From assembly GCF_000473145.1 (NCBI RefSeq), contig NZ_KI421502.1, positions 38,218 through 102,217 on the forward strand: 64,000 nt of DNA. Reading direction: 5' to 3'. This document shows, piece after piece, positions 1 to 10,980 of the stretch (the stretch's first letter is position 1; the number at the start of each line of letters is the position of its first letter). The notes beneath the pieces were generated by a model. It saw only the letters and a list, made by a program, of their open reading frames with translations, was not told the DNA's origin and searched no databases. Position numbers and translations under genes: made by a program. Source of the DNA: Leisingera daeponensis DSM 23529 (GTDB taxonomy: Bacteria > Pseudomonadota > Alphaproteobacteria > Rhodobacterales > Rhodobacteraceae).

Positions 1-375
1 CAGCTTGGGCAGCAGGGCTGTGGCGAACCCCGGCAGGCAGGCTATGCGCAGGTGCCCGGCGGTGCGCTCCGTCAAGTCGCGGTTGAGCTCTTCCAGGTGG
101 TTCAGGCTGTCGAACACGCGCCCCACCTCGGACAGCAGGTAACGCGCCTCGCTGGTGGGAATCAGAACCCCGTCCTGCCGGGTGAACAGCTCCACCGCCA
201 CCGATTTCGAAAAATCCGAAAGCAGCCGGCTGGCGGCGGGCTGCGAGATTCCCAGCGTCTCCGCCGCCCGGGTGACAGAGCCGCTGCGGGCCACGGCCTG
301 AAAGGCCTCGAGCTGTCTGAGACTGAATTTCAAGGGTTTAGCGGCCTTCTGCCGGGGGTGAACTGGCCGCGGCAT
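1..375 (-). CDS. LysR-type transcriptional regulator (N-terminal part, cut by window edge)
   Basis: The first 125 codons of a LysR-family regulator read leftward off the window. ATG is at 375; the protein begins MPRPVHPRQKAAKPLKFSLR and continues into a winged HTH (QLEAFQAVARSGSVTRAAET, then GISQPAASRLLSDF), the standard LysR DNA-binding domain. The effector-binding domain has just begun (HLRIACLPGFATALLPKL) at the edge. It is divergent from ugpB with about 96 bp between start codons, so it probably controls the ugp operon; this is inferred from position, since ugp is classically PhoB-controlled in E. coli. A TTG at 333 (LKFSLRQ) is an alternative start. Family assignment is secure; the ligand is unknown. 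Confidence 0.85.
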   Translation of the reverse strand, partial: MPRPVHPRQKAAKPLKFSLRQLEAFQAVARSGSVTRAAETLGISQPAASRLLSDFSKSVAVELFTRQDGVLIPTSEARYLLSEVGRVFDSLNHLEELNRDLTERTAGHLRIACLPGFATALLPKL

Positions 376-388
376 AACATGATGTTAT
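374..388. promoter_or_regulatory. LysR-type operator (T-N11-A inverted repeat) overlapping the regulator start codon
   Basis: ATAACAT-G-ATGTTAT is a perfect 7-bp inverted repeat around one central base and contains the T-N11-A spacing of LysR boxes. It overlaps the lysR ATG at 375 and lies 84 bp upstream of the ugpB start. That placement suits autorepression plus activation of ugp. Binding is inferred. Confidence 0.55.
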
Positions 389-393
389 GATTT

Positions 394-423
394 TTGTCAA
401 AAAACTTTTGCTTGAATTATTCC
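394..423 (+). promoter_or_regulatory. Candidate promoter of the ugp operon
   Basis: TTGTCA at 394-399, about 17 nt, then TTATTC at 417-422 gives a plausible sigma-70 promoter 50 bp before ugpB. A 12-bp palindrome CAAAAG/CTTTTG (434-445) lies just downstream and could be an operator. A convincing two-half Pho box was not found. Confidence 0.4.
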
Positions 424-471
424 CTTCGCCGGACAAAAGCTTTTGCAGAGCCAACATTGGGAGAGAAGCTC

Positions 472-1773
472 ATGTCCGTTAAATCCTTGCTCTGCGCCTC
501 GGCAATTCTGGCCGTCGCCGGCAGCACCGCATTTGCAGAAACCGAAATTCAGTGGTGGCACGCCATGGGCGGCACCAATGGCGAGCGCGTCAACAAGATC
601 GCCGAAGACTTCAACGCCACTCAGGACGACTACAAGGTCGTGCCCGTCTACAAGGGCAACTACACCGAGACCATGACCGCGGCGATTGCCGCCTTCCGCG
701 CCAAGGAACACCCGCAGATTGTGCAGGTCTTCGAGGTCGGCACCGCCACCATGATGTCCGCCAAGGGCGCGATCTACCCGGTCGAACAGCTCATGAACGA
801 CACAGGCGAACCGTTTGACGGCGACGCCTTCCTGCCCGCCGTGGTGTCCTATTACGAAACCCCCGAGGGCGAGCTGCTGTCGATGCCCTTCAACAGCTCC
901 ACCCCGGTGCTGTGGTACAACAAGGACGCGCTGGACGCGGCCGGCGCCGAGGTGCCCGAAACCTGGGACGAGGTGAAAGCCGCGGCGCAGAAGCTGGTCG
1001 GCAACGGCATGAAATGCGGCCTGTCCTTCGGCTGGCAGTCCTGGGTGATGATCGAGAACTTCTCGGCCTGGCACAACCTGCCCACCGGCACCCAGGAAAA
1101 CGGCTTTGCGGGCTTTGACACCGAACTGACCTTCAACAACGACAAGCTGGCCGCGCGCCTGGATGATGTCGCGTCGATGGGCAAGGACGGCCTGTTCGTC
1201 TATGGCGGCCGCCGCGGCGACAGCCTGCCGCTGTTCACCAACGGCGAATGCGGCATGTGGATGAACTCCTCGGCCTATTACGGCTCGATCAAGGACCAGG
1301 CCGGGTTCGAATTCGGCCAGACCATGCTGCCGCTGGACACCGGCGTGGCCGACGCGCCGCAGAACTCGATCATCGGCGGCGCGACCCTGTGGGTGCTGGC
1401 CGGCCACGAGGAGGAGGAATACAAGGGCACCGCCAAGTTCCTCAGCTACCTGTCCTCGCCCGAGGTGCAGGCCTGGTGGCACCAGGAGACCGGTTACGTG
1501 CCGATCACCGCGGCAGCCTATGAGCTGTCCAAGGAGCAGGGGTTCTATGACAGCAACCCGGGCACCGACACCGCGATCAAGCAGCTCAGCCTGAACACCC
1601 CCACCGCCAACAGCCGCGGCCTGCGCTATGGCAACTTCGTTCAGGTCCGCGACGTGATCAACGAGGAGCTGGAAGCGCTGTGGGGCGGCGAGAAAACCGC
1701 ACAGGAGGCGCTGGACGCCGCGGTTGAGCGCGGCAACGACCTGCTGCGCAAGTTCGAGCGCACCGCCAAGTAA
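472..1773 (+). CDS. ugpB: sn-glycerol-3-phosphate ABC transporter, periplasmic binding protein UgpB
   Basis: A 433-residue family 1 solute-binding protein that captures glycerol-3-phosphate or glycerophosphodiesters in the periplasm for UgpAEC. ATG at 472 follows GGGAGAG and gives a Sec signal peptide (MSVKSLLCASAILAVAGSTA, cleavage near FAE); an in-frame start at 394 would add 26 residues before the signal and is unlikely. The mature N-terminus has WWHAMGGTNGERV, typical of UgpB, and the size matches the E. coli protein (about 438). It is first in a ugpB-A-E-C-Q array identical in order to E. coli, which makes the substrate assignment strong. Confidence 0.93.
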   Translation: MSVKSLLCASAILAVAGSTAFAETEIQWWHAMGGTNGERVNKIAEDFNATQDDYKVVPVYKGNYTETMTAAIAAFRAKEHPQIVQVFEVGTATMMSAKGAIYPVEQLMNDTGEPFDGDAFLPAVVSYYETPEGELLSMPFNSSTPVLWYNKDALDAAGAEVPETWDEVKAAAQKLVGNGMKCGLSFGWQSWVMIENFSAWHNLPTGTQENGFAGFDTELTFNNDKLAARLDDVASMGKDGLFVYGGRRGDSLPLFTNGECGMWMNSSAYYGSIKDQAGFEFGQTMLPLDTGVADAPQNSIIGGATLWVLAGHEEEEYKGTAKFLSYLSSPEVQAWWHQETGYVPITAAAYELSKEQGFYDSNPGTDTAIKQLSLNTPTANSRGLRYGNFVQVRDVINEELEALWGGEKTAQEALDAAVERGNDLLRKFERTAK

Positions 1774-1790
1774 CCCCTCCCTGACGCCCC

Positions 1791-1823
1791 GGCCCTGCCG
1801 CCCCTTCCCCGGGCGGCAGGGCC
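1791..1823 (+). terminator. Intercistronic hairpin between ugpB and ugpA
   Basis: A perfect 12-bp stem GGCCCTGCCGCC / GGCGGCAGGGCC with a 9-nt loop lies 17 bp after the ugpB stop and is followed by ATTTTCC. Such hairpins behind binding-protein genes usually stabilise the upstream mRNA or attenuate transcription, giving more binding protein than permease. Role inferred from position. Confidence 0.6.
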
Positions 1824-1845
1824 ATTTTCCTGATTGGGGTCCTTC

Positions 1846-2727
1846 ATGCTCAAACGGGTGCATTTCCCAACCTCGGCGCTGCCCTACCTGCTGGTTGCGC
1901 CGCAAATCGCCATTACCCTGGTGTTCTTCCTCTGGCCTGCCAGCCAGGCGATGTATCAGTCGTTCCTGATCGAGGACGCCTTTGGCCTTGGCACCGAATT
2001 CGTCTGGTTCGAGAATTTCGAGATTCTCGCCACCGACCCGCACTATCTGGCCAGTTTCCAGCGCACCGCGGTGTTCTCATTGCTGGTGGCGGCGCTGTCG
2101 ATGGGCTTTGCGCTGATCCTCGCGGGCTTTGCCCAGCGGGTGGTGCGCGGCGCCATGTTCTACCGCACCATGCTGATCTGGCCCTATGCGGTGGCGCCGG
2201 TTCTGGCGGGCGCGCTGTGGGTGTTCATGTTCAACCCCACCCTTGGCATCTTCCCCTATTTCCTGGAATTCGCGGGCATCACCTGGAACCACTACCTCAA
2301 CGGCACCCAGGCGATGGCGCTGGTGATCCTGGCCGCGGCGTGGAAACAGGTCGCCTATAACTTCCTGTTCTACCTTGCCGCCATGCAGTCGATCCCCAAT
2401 TCCGTGATCGAGGCCGCCGCCATCGACGGCGCAGGCCCGGCACGGCGGTTCTGGACCATCATCTTCCCGCTGATCTCGCCCACCACGTTCTTCCTGCTGG
2501 TGATCAACATGGTCTATGCCTTTTTCGAGACCTTCGGCATCATCCACGCCGTGACCCAGGGCGGCCCCGGCACCTCCACCACCATTCTGGTCTACAAGGT
2601 GTTCAACGACGGTTTTGTCGGCCTCGACCTCGGCGGCTCTGCCGCGCAGTCGGTTGTGCTGATGGTGCTGGTGATCGCCATGACCGTGGTCCAGTTCCGC
2701 TTTGTTGAAAGAAAGGTGGCATACTGA
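1846..2727 (+). CDS. ugpA: Glycerol-3-phosphate ABC transporter permease UgpA
   Basis: A 293-residue inner-membrane permease of the MalF-type binding-protein-dependent transport family with six predicted membrane segments. The EAA loop that docks on UgpC is visible as [20 protein letters not shown] near residues 190-210. I chose ATG 1846 ([14 protein letters not shown]) with GGGGT upstream; a TTG at 1834 in the same frame would add four residues. The stop overlaps the ugpE start (TGATG), so the two permeases are translationally coupled. Confidence 0.92.
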   Translation: MLKRVHFPTSALPYLLVAPQIAITLVFFLWPASQAMYQSFLIEDAFGLGTEFVWFENFEILATDPHYLASFQRTAVFSLLVAALSMGFALILAGFAQRVVRGAMFYRTMLIWPYAVAPVLAGALWVFMFNPTLGIFPYFLEFAGITWNHYLNGTQAMALVILAAAWKQVAYNFLFYLAAMQSIPNSVIEAAAIDGAGPARRFWTIIFPLISPTTFFLLVINMVYAFFETFGIIHAVTQGGPGTSTTILVYKVFNDGFVGLDLGGSAAQSVVLMVLVIAMTVVQFRFVERKVAY

Positions 2728-3578
2728 TGGTCGAAAACCGCCCCCTTACCGCCTTCCTCACCCATCTGGTGCTGATCCTTGGGGTTCTGGCGATCGCGCT
2801 GCCGGTGTGGATCACCTTTGTCGCCGCCACCCACGACCAGCTGCGGATGAACCAGGCGCCGCTGCCGCTGTGGCCCGGCGATCATTTCCTGGTGAACATG
2901 AAGCAGACCCTGTTCGGCTCCGGCCTCAGCGGGACCGAAACCGCGCCGGTCTGGCTGATGCTGCTGAACTCATTGGCGATGGCGCTGATGATCTCCACCG
3001 GCAAGATCGCGATTTCGCTGCTGTCGGCCTTTGCCATCGTCTACTTCAAGTTCCCGTTCCGCATGACCTTCTTCTGGATGATCTTCATCACCCTGATGCT
3101 GCCGGTCGAGGTGCGGATCCTGCCGACCTTCGAGGTGGTTGCCAACCTGGGAATGCTGAACAGCTATTGGGGCCTGTCGGTCCCGCTGATCGCCTCGGCC
3201 ACCGCGACCTTCATGTTCCGCCAGGTGTTCCTGACGGTGCCGGATGAGCTCTTGGAAAGCGCCCGCATCGACGGCGCCGGGCCGCTCCGGTTCTTCTTTG
3301 ATATCCTGCTGCCCTTGTCGCGCACCAACATCGCGGCGCTGTTCGTGATCCTGTTCATCTTCGGCTGGAACCAGTACCTCTGGCCGCTTTTGATCACCAC
3401 CGACACCTCGATGACCACCATCGTGATGTCGATCAAGCAGATGCTGGAGGCGGCGGAGCAAAGCCCGCAGTGGAACATCATCATGACCACGGCCCTTCTG
3501 GCGATGATCCCGCCGGTGTTCGTGGTCATCGCAATGCAAAAGCTCTTTGTGCAGGGCTTGACGGAAACCGATAAGTAA
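2727..3578 (+). CDS. ugpE: Glycerol-3-phosphate ABC transporter permease UgpE
   Basis: A 283-residue MalG-type permease, partner of UgpA. It has an N-terminal membrane helix ([19 protein letters not shown]), a periplasmic loop and a C-terminal transport domain with the EAA-type loop [20 protein letters not shown]. The start overlaps the ugpA stop by one base, and ugpC begins 13 bp downstream. Length matches the family. Confidence 0.92.
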   Translation: MVENRPLTAFLTHLVLILGVLAIALPVWITFVAATHDQLRMNQAPLPLWPGDHFLVNMKQTLFGSGLSGTETAPVWLMLLNSLAMALMISTGKIAISLLSAFAIVYFKFPFRMTFFWMIFITLMLPVEVRILPTFEVVANLGMLNSYWGLSVPLIASATATFMFRQVFLTVPDELLESARIDGAGPLRFFFDILLPLSRTNIAALFVILFIFGWNQYLWPLLITTDTSMTTIVMSIKQMLEAAEQSPQWNIIMTTALLAMIPPVFVVIAMQKLFVQGLTETDK

Positions 3579-3591
3579 GGCGCGCCGAATA

Positions 3592-4646
<1,055 letters not shown>

Positions 4647-4647
<1 letters not shown>

Positions 4648-5588
4648 TGCAGTACCCCCAAATCCCCGCCTTCGCCGCCCGGCCGGGCGTGATCCGCCTG
4701 ATCGGCCACCGCGGCGCCCGCGGCGTGCTGCCGGAAAACACGATGGAAGGCTTTGCGTTTGCCCTGACCGCCGGGGTGGAGCTGCTAGAGCTGGACGTGA
4801 CTGCCACCCGCGACGGCGTCCCGGTGATCACCCACAACCACCGCCTCACCCGGTCGATGATCCGCGGCGCCGATGGCTGCTGGCTGCAGGGGGAGGAACC
4901 CAAGGTGGCGTCTCTGACTTACGCCGAACTGCAGGCCTATGACGCGGGCGGGCTGGACGGCAGCAGCGTCTATGGCCAGCGGTTCCCGGATCAGGCGTTT
5001 CTGACCGGCGTGCGCATTCCCCGGCTTGCGGACTTGCTGGCGCTGCTGCAGCGGCCCGAGCATCAGAACGTGCATCTGCTGCTGGAGATCAAGTCCGATC
5101 CGGACCTGATCGGCGACACCGCCGCGCGCCGCAAACTGGTGGAGGCAGTGGTGGCAGAGGTGCGCCAGGCCCGGATGCAGCCGCGCACGGTGCTGCACAG
5201 TTTCGACTGGGATCTGCTGACAGACTGCCAGCGGATCGCCCCGGAAATGCCTGCCTCCTTCCTGACCCAGCTGCCGGAGAACGACGACGACGCGGGCGAG
5301 GATTCCTCCAAGGCGGTGAACCCGGTGGCGGGCTTCAGCGCCATTGACCTGCCGGACCGGGTGGCTGCCGCCAAGGGCCAGTTCTGGTGCCCCTATTTTC
5401 TGGATATCACGGCAGACTCGCTGGCCCGCGCCCGGGCGCTGGGGCTGGTGACGGTGGTCTGGACGGTGAATGAGCCGGAAGACATCGACCGGATGATCGC
5501 CCTTGGCGTCGATGCCATCTGCACCGATTTTCCGGGGCGGGTGCAGCGGCAGTTGCTAATGCACGGGCTGCACTGGCGCTCAGACTGA
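4647..5588 (+). CDS. ugpQ: Glycerophosphodiester phosphodiesterase UgpQ
   Basis: A 313-residue cytoplasmic GDPD-family TIM barrel that hydrolyses imported glycerophosphodiesters to glycerol-3-phosphate and an alcohol. The catalytic N-terminus GHRGARGVLPENT (residues 20-32) and ELDVTATRDGVPVITHN carry the family His, Glu and Asp residues. No signal peptide is present, consistent with action after uptake. It is the last gene of the operon and overlaps ugpC by one base. Three hairpins follow the stop. Confidence 0.92.
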
Positions 5589-5593
5589 AAAAA

Positions 5594-5665
5594 GCCGTTT
5601 CCCTGCAAGGGAAACGGCCCTGAAAAATCGGATTTTTCAGGGCTGAAATCCGCGCCGGATTTCAG
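5594..5665. terminator. Three tandem hairpins between convergent ugpQ and hutU
   Basis: Three separate perfect inverted repeats follow each other: GCCGTTTCCCT/AGGGAAACGGC (5594-5618, loop GCA), CCTGAAAAATC/GATTTTTCAGG (5619-5641, one base between the arms) and CTGAAATCCG/CGGATTTCAG (5643-5665, loop CGC). They fill the gap between two converging operons, with A runs on the ugpQ side that become U runs on the hut transcript. They most likely end both operons. Confidence 0.75.
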
Positions 5666-5676
5666 CCGTTTCCAGG

Positions 5677-7359
5677 TCAGCCCAGAATACCGGGCAGGTT
5701 CAGACCATGCTCGCGCGCGCAGTCCTTGGCGATCTCATACCCCGCATCCGCATGGCGCATGACGCCGGTGGCCGGGTCGTTCCACAGCACGCGGCCGATC
5801 CGGCGCGCGGCGTCCTCGCTGCCGTCGCAGCAGATCACCACGCCGGAATGCTGCGAGAAGCCCATGCCGACCCCGCCGCCGTGGTGCAGCGACACCCAGG
5901 TCGCACCGGAGGCGGTGTTGAGGAGCGCGTTCAGCAGCGGCCAGTCGGACACCGCGTCGGAGCCGTCCATCATCGCCTCGGTCTCGCGGTTCGGGGACGC
6001 GACGGAACCCGAGTCCAGATGGTCGCGGCCAATGACCACCGGCGCCTTCAGCTCGCCAGTGCGGACCATCTCGTTGAAGGCGAGGCCCGCCTTGTGGCGG
6101 TCGCCAAGCCCGATCCAGCAAATCCGCGCGGGCAGGCCCTGGAAGGCAATCCGCTCCTGCGCCATGTCCAGCCAGCGGTGCAGTCCCTCGTTCTCGGGGA
6201 ACAGCTCCTTCATCTTGGCGTCGGTCTTCCTGATATCCTCCGGATCGCCCGAGAGTGCGGCCCAGCGGAACGGGCCGATGCCGCGGCAGAACAGCGGGCG
6301 GATGTAGGCGGGCACGAAACCGGGGAAGTCAAAGGCGTTCTCTAGCCCCTCCTCCAGCGCCATCTGGCGGATGTTGTTGCCGTAATCCACCGTCGGCACG
6401 CCCATCGCGTGGAAATCGCACATCGCCTTCACCTGCACGCGCATGCTGGCGCGGGCGGCCATTTCCACCGCTTTCGGCTCGGAGACCCGGCGCTCCTTCC
6501 ACTCGCCCATGGTCCAGCCCAGCGGCAGGTAGCCGTTCACCGGGTCGTGGGCAGAGGTCTGGTCGGTCACGATATCGGGGCGGATGCCGCCCGCCTTGGC
6601 GCGTTCCACCAGTTCGGGGAAGATCTCTGCCGCGTTGCCCAGAAGGCCCACGGATTTCGCTTCGCCCGCCGCGGTCCAGCGCTCGATCATCTCCAGCGCT
6701 TCGTCCAGGGTTTCGGCCTTCTCGTCCAGGTATTTGGTGCGCAGGCGGAAGTCGATGGAGTCCGGGTTGCACTCCACCGCCAGGCAGCAGGCACCGGCGA
6801 AGACAGCGGCCAGCGGCTGCGCGCCGCCCATGCCGCCGAGGCCGCCGGTCAGGATCCACTTGCCCTTGAGGTCGCCGCCGTAATGCTGGCGGCCGGCCTC
6901 GGCAAAGGTCTCGTAAGTGCCCTGCACGATGCCCTGCGTGCCGATATAGATCCAGGAGCCGGCCGTCATCTGGCCGTACATCATCAGGCCCTTCTTATCG
7001 AGCTCGTTGAAGTGGTCCCAGTTGGCCCAATGCGGCACCAGGTTGGAGTTGGCGATCAGCACGCGGGGCGCGTCCTTGTGGGTCTGGAAGACGCCCACGG
7101 GCTTGCCCGACTGAACCATAAGGGTCTGATCTTCCTCAAGGTTTTTCAGGGTCTCGACGATCATGTCGAAATCCTTCCAGGTGCGCGCGGCGCGGCCGAT
7201 GCCGCCGTACACCACCAGCTCATGCGGGTTTTCGGCCACATCCGGATGCAGGTTGTTCATCATCATCCGCAGCGGCGCCTCGGTCATCCAGGACTTGGCG
7301 TTAAGCTCCGTGCCGGTCGGCGGGAAGATGTCGCGGGTGTTCTTGCGGGGATCGCTCAT
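5677..7359 (-). CDS. hutU: Urocanate hydratase HutU
   Basis: A 560-residue urocanase, second step of histidine degradation (urocanate plus water to imidazolonepropionate), using NAD+ as electrophile. The NAD-binding glycine motif [11 protein letters not shown] is at residues 171-181 and the C-terminal part contains the [14 protein letters not shown] region with the conserved Cys. ATG 7359 ([20 protein letters not shown]) gives the normal family length; the reading frame stays open for 117 more codons upstream, inside hutG, and that part is not HutU. The start overlaps the hutG stop by 4 bp. Confidence 0.96.
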   Translation of the reverse strand: MSDPRKNTRDIFPPTGTELNAKSWMTEAPLRMMMNNLHPDVAENPHELVVYGGIGRAARTWKDFDMIVETLKNLEEDQTLMVQSGKPVGVFQTHKDAPRVLIANSNLVPHWANWDHFNELDKKGLMMYGQMTAGSWIYIGTQGIVQGTYETFAEAGRQHYGGDLKGKWILTGGLGGMGGAQPLAAVFAGACCLAVECNPDSIDFRLRTKYLDEKAETLDEALEMIERWTAAGEAKSVGLLGNAAEIFPELVERAKAGGIRPDIVTDQTSAHDPVNGYLPLGWTMGEWKERRVSEPKAVEMAARASMRVQVKAMCDFHAMGVPTVDYGNNIRQMALEEGLENAFDFPGFVPAYIRPLFCRGIGPFRWAALSGDPEDIRKTDAKMKELFPENEGLHRWLDMAQERIAFQGLPARICWIGLGDRHKAGLAFNEMVRTGELKAPVVIGRDHLDSGSVASPNRETEAMMDGSDAVSDWPLLNALLNTASGATWVSLHHGGGVGMGFSQHSGVVICCDGSEDAARRIGRVLWNDPATGVMRHADAGYEIAKDCAREHGLNLPGILG

Positions 7360-8138
7360 GCGGGCCTCCAGGTCTGAAGATCGGTGAGAATATTGGTGAG
7401 ATGGGCGCGCAGGGCTTCCGCGCGCTCCGGCAGATAGGTCCAGGGCGGGCTTTCCTGGCAGTAGGTGGCCTGCGCCAGCTCCATCTGGATGGCGTGATAG
7501 CCTTCGCCGGGCCGCCCGTAGTGGCGGGTGGTCCAGCCGCCCTTGAAGCGCCCGTTGAGGGTGGAGGTATAGCCCTCCGCCGCCTCGCAATGGGCCACGG
7601 TCAGCGCCTCGATGGCAGGATCGCAGGTTTCGCCCATGTTGGTGCCGACGTTGAAATCCGGCAGGCGGCCCTCGAACAGAAACGGGATGTCGCCGCGGAT
7701 CGAGTGGCAATCGTAGAGGATGGCAAAGCCGTGGAGTGCCTTCACCCGCTCCAGCTCTGCCGCCAGCGCCGTGTGGTACGGCGCGTGATAGGCCGCGCGG
7801 CGGCGGGTGATTTCCGCCTCATCCGGCTCCCTGCCCTCCTGCCAGACAGGCAGCCCGTCGAAATCGGTCATCGGCACCAGAGTGGTGGTGTTCTGCCCGG
7901 GATAGAGGCTGATACCGGCGGGATCGCGGTTCACGTCGATCACATAGCGGTGGATGGGGGTGCGCACGGTTGTTACCTCCTCCACCAGCGCGGAATACAG
8001 GTCATGGATATGCCAGTCGGTGTCGGCCAGCGCCCTGCCCGTCTCATTGAGGCACTCCCAGATCTCCGGCGGCACATCGGTGCCGGTGTGGGGCAGCCCC
8101 AGCACCAGCGGCGATGACCCTTGGGTGACGCCGATCAT
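7356..8138 (-). CDS. hutG: N-formylglutamate deformylase HutG (FGase family)
   Basis: A 260-residue N-formylglutamate amidohydrolase (FGase fold) with [10 protein letters not shown] near residues 14-23, [14 protein letters not shown] and YDCHSIR, the metal-binding His/Asp signatures. It converts N-formylglutamate to glutamate plus formate, the last step of the five-enzyme hut pathway. This type of HutG needs HutF to make its substrate, and hutF is not in the window. It is coupled to hutH and hutU through 4-bp ATGA overlaps on both sides. Confidence 0.93.
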   Translation of the reverse strand: MIGVTQGSSPLVLGLPHTGTDVPPEIWECLNETGRALADTDWHIHDLYSALVEEVTTVRTPIHRYVIDVNRDPAGISLYPGQNTTTLVPMTDFDGLPVWQEGREPDEAEITRRRAAYHAPYHTALAAELERVKALHGFAILYDCHSIRGDIPFLFEGRLPDFNVGTNMGETCDPAIEALTVAHCEAAEGYTSTLNGRFKGGWTTRHYGRPGEGYHAIQMELAQATYCQESPPWTYLPERAEALRAHLTNILTDLQTWRPA

Positions 8139-9658
8139 GCCGCCACCTTGACGCCCGCGGCGTCCGCGACGCGGCCTGCGCGGACCATGGCGCTGGCAGC
8201 CTCAATATCCGGCGCCAGGTAACGGTCCTCCGCCAGCGCGGGGATCTCCTTGCGCAGCATCGCCAGAACGTCCTGCAGGCGGGCAGAGGTTTGCAGAGGC
8301 GCGCGCGCCTCGACGCCTTGCGCGGCGCAGAGCATTTCGACGCCCAGGATCACCGAGAGGTTGGCGTTCATCCGTCCCAGCCGCAGCGCACCGTGGGCGG
8401 CCATCGACACGTGGTCTTCCTGGTTTGCTGACGTTGGGGTTGAATCCGTCACGCAAGGATTCGCCAAATGCTTGTTTTCGCTCATCAGCGCGGCGGTGGT
8501 CACCTCGGCGATCATGAAGCCGGAGTTCAGGCCCGGATCGGGCGTCAGGAAGGGCGGCAGGTCGTGGCTGAGGGTCGGGTCCACCATCAAGGCCACCCGG
8601 CGCTGCGCGATGGCGCCGATCTCGGCCACGGCGAGCGCGATCTGGTCGGCGGCAAAGCCCACGTATTCGGCATGGAAATTGCCGCCGGAGACGATGCGCC
8701 CCTCGTTCACCAGCACCAGCGGGTTGTCGGTGACGGCGTTGGCCTCGATCTCCAGCGTTTTGGCGGCCATCCGCAGCACGTCCAGCGCCGCGCCCACCAC
8801 CTGCGGCTGGCAGCGGATGCAATAGGGATCCTGCACCCGGGTGTCGCCCTCGCGGTGGCTTTCGCGGATTTCCGATCCGTCCATGATCGCGCGCATCTCG
8901 CGGGCCACGTCGATCTGCCCGGCATGGCCGCGCAGGGTGTGAATGTCGGCCACCAGCGGCGCGGTGGAGCCCATGATGGCGTCGGTGGTGAGCGATGCAA
9001 TCGCCATCGAGGCCTCTGCCATGCGCCAGGCGTCAAACAGCCCGGCCAGCGCGCAGGCGGTGGAGAACTGGGTGCCGTTGATCAGCCCCAGGCCTTCCTT
9101 GGGGCCGAGCACAATAGGCTCTAACCCGGCCTTTTTCAGCGCATCCGCGCTGGACATGCGGGTGCCCTCAAATGTGGCCTCCCCTGCCCCGATCATCGCC
9201 GCCGCCATATGCGCCAGCGGTGCCAGATCGCCGGAAGCGCCGACGGAGCCCTGCGACGGGATCACCGGCACGACGCCGCGTTCCAGCATCTGCTCGATCT
9301 GCTCGATCACCAGCCAGCGCACGCCCGACGCGCCGCGGCCCATCGACAAGAGCTTCAGCGTCATCATCAGCCGGGTCTTGTCCTCCGGCAGCGCCTCCCC
9401 TACCCCGCAGCAGTGGCTGAGGATCAGGTTGCGCTGCAGCGTGGCAGTGTCAGCCGGTGCGATCTTGGTCGAGGCAAGCTTGCCGAAACCGGTGTTGATG
9501 CCATAGACGGCCTCCTCACCGGCAGCGGCATCCGCCACCATTTTCGCAGCGGCCTCCACCGGTTCGCGGGCGGAGGCATCCAGCTTGGCCGGGGTCAGGT
9601 TGCGGTAGATATCTTCCAGCGTGGCAAGCGTTACCGTGCCGGGGATCATCTCGATCAT
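8135..9658 (-). CDS. hutH: Histidine ammonia-lyase HutH
   Basis: A 507-residue aromatic amino acid lyase that deaminates L-histidine to urocanate. The Ala-Ser-Gly triad that cyclises to the MIO cofactor is at residues 141-143 ([14 protein letters not shown]). YGINTGFG near 52-59 supplies the active-site Tyr. Length is normal. It overlaps hutI and hutG by 4 bp each, so hutI-H-G-U are one translationally coupled unit. Confidence 0.96.
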   Translation of the reverse strand: MIEMIPGTVTLATLEDIYRNLTPAKLDASAREPVEAAAKMVADAAAGEEAVYGINTGFGKLASTKIAPADTATLQRNLILSHCCGVGEALPEDKTRLMMTLKLLSMGRGASGVRWLVIEQIEQMLERGVVPVIPSQGSVGASGDLAPLAHMAAAMIGAGEATFEGTRMSSADALKKAGLEPIVLGPKEGLGLINGTQFSTACALAGLFDAWRMAEASMAIASLTTDAIMGSTAPLVADIHTLRGHAGQIDVAREMRAIMDGSEIRESHREGDTRVQDPYCIRCQPQVVGAALDVLRMAAKTLEIEANAVTDNPLVLVNEGRIVSGGNFHAEYVGFAADQIALAVAEIGAIAQRRVALMVDPTLSHDLPPFLTPDPGLNSGFMIAEVTTAALMSENKHLANPCVTDSTPTSANQEDHVSMAAHGALRLGRMNANLSVILGVEMLCAAQGVEARAPLQTSARLQDVLAMLRKEIPALAEDRYLAPDIEAASAMVRAGRVADAAGVKVAA

Positions 9659-10863
9659 CGTTTTCCCTCATAGATACGGGTGTAAAGCGGGTTGAAGCCG
9701 ATGCGGTAGGCGAGCTCAGCCGGCGTTTCCACGTCCCAGACCGCCAGATCGGCGCGCATACCGGCAGCGATCTGTCCCCGGTCCGCCAGCCCCAGCGCAC
9801 GGGCTGCGTTGCGGGTGACGCCTGCCAGCGCCTCCTCCGGGGTCATCCGGAACAGGGTGCAGCCCATGTTCATGGTCAGCAGCAAGGAGGTCAGCGGCGA
9901 GGAGCCGGGGTTGCAGTCGGTCGCCAGCGCCATCGGCACGCCGTGGGCGCGGAAATGTTCAATCGGCGGCGCTTGCGTTTCGCGGATGGTGTAGAAGGCG
10001 CCGGGCAGGATCACCGCGACGGAGCCCGCGGCGGCCATCGCCCTGGCATCGTCCCCGGTGGCGTATTCCACATGATCGACTGACAACGCGCCGTAGTCCG
10101 CGGCCAGCTTGGTGCCGCCCTGGTGGCTCAGCTGTTCGGCGTGCAGTTTCACCGGCAGGCCCAGTTCCTGCGCCACCTTGAACACCCGTTCGATCTGCGC
10201 AGGGGAAAACGCGATGTTTTCGCAGAAGCCGTCAACCGCATCCACCAGCCCCTCCGCATGGGCGGCGCGCAGGGCGGGGATGCAGACCTGATCGATGTAG
10301 GCATCGTCACGGCCCTTGTACTCGCCCGGCGTGGCATGGGCGCCAAGGAAGGTGGTCTTGACCGTCACCGGGCGCAATTCCCCCAGACGGCGGGCGGCGC
10401 GCAGCATGTTGAGTTCGGTGTCCAGATCCAGCCCGTAGCCGGATTTCACCTCTACCACGGTTGCGCCCTCGGCGATCAGCGCATCCAGCCGCGGCAGCGC
10501 GCCCTGCACCAGATCCTCCTGCGATGCGGTGCGGGTGGCCGACACGGTGGAGACGATGCCGCCCCCTGCCCTTGCGACTTCCTCGTAAGACGCCCCATTG
10601 AGGCGCATCTCGAACTCCATCGCGCGGTTGCCGCCAAAGACGATATGGGTGTGGCAGTCGATCAGACCCGGCGTGACCAGCCGCCCGCCCTGGCTGCGCT
10701 GCTCCCACGGAAAATTGTCAGCTGACAATTTTTCCCGCGGCCCGGCCCAGACGATGCTGCCGTCCGAAACCGCGACGGCCCCGTCCTCAATCAGGCCATA
10801 AGGCGTGTCTGAACCGGCCATCGTGGCCAGCCGGGCGTCTGTCAGAACGTAGTTCCCTGTCAC
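9655..10863 (-). CDS. hutI: Imidazolonepropionase HutI, with a parS-like palindrome inside the gene
   Basis: A 402-residue amidohydrolase, third pathway step (imidazolonepropionate to formimidoylglutamate). The metal-binding HTH is at residues 71-73 ([17 protein letters not shown]) and the usual [10 protein letters not shown] is present further on. It starts with GTG at 10863 and is the first gene of the operon. Residues 45-51 (KLSADNF) are encoded by a 22-bp palindrome with the same core as three sites around repC. They fall in a surface-type segment between WAGPR and GRLVTPG. The frame is intact, so the enzyme is probably functional. Confidence 0.95.
   Translation of the reverse strand: MTGNYVLTDARLATMAGSDTPYGLIEDGAVAVSDGSIVWAGPREKLSADNFPWEQRSQGGRLVTPGLIDCHTHIVFGGNRAMEFEMRLNGASYEEVARAGGGIVSTVSATRTASQEDLVQGALPRLDALIAEGATVVEVKSGYGLDLDTELNMLRAARRLGELRPVTVKTTFLGAHATPGEYKGRDDAYIDQVCIPALRAAHAEGLVDAVDGFCENIAFSPAQIERVFKVAQELGLPVKLHAEQLSHQGGTKLAADYGALSVDHVEYATGDDARAMAAAGSVAVILPGAFYTIRETQAPPIEHFRAHGVPMALATDCNPGSSPLTSLLLTMNMGCTLFRMTPEEALAGVTRNAARALGLADRGQIAAGMRADLAVWDVETPAELAYRIGFNPLYTRIYEGKR
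10711..10732. promoter_or_regulatory. parS-like partition palindrome 1, inside hutI
   Basis: A perfect 22-bp palindrome whose core AATTGTCAGCTGACAATT is identical to the cores at 12395, 12517 and 12648 near repC. Repeated palindromes of this kind near repABC are the binding sites of RepB. This one is read through as HutI codons and is about 1.7 kb from its nearest partner. Confidence 0.8.
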
Positions 10864-10888
10864 GGAATCCCCCCGAGTCGCTGTGGTG

Positions 10889-10943
10889 CTGGTTTGGCAT
10901 TAAGCTACTCATTTAGGATATTATGTCTAGTCATAAAATCGCA
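10889..10943 (-). promoter_or_regulatory. hut operon upstream region with imperfect operator-like palindrome
   Basis: TTATG-T-CTAG-T-CATAA (10921-10936) is a near-palindrome of 16 bp with one mismatched pair, 58 bp before the hutI GTG. Its centre resembles the GT-N-TA-N-AC type sites of HutC/GntR regulators. On the minus strand TTGCGA (10943-10938) followed by TAATAT-type sequence could be a promoter. No hutC gene lies in the window, so any regulator acts in trans. Confidence 0.4.
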
Positions 10944-10980
10944 AGACCGCGTGCGCTTCCGGCCGCAGCCTGCCCCCCCT

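Noticed and set aside
394..412. Possible Pho box before ugpB (TTGTCAA-AAAA-CTTTTGC)
   Set aside because: The second half matches the CTGTCA-type consensus poorly; the segment fits a -35 box better.
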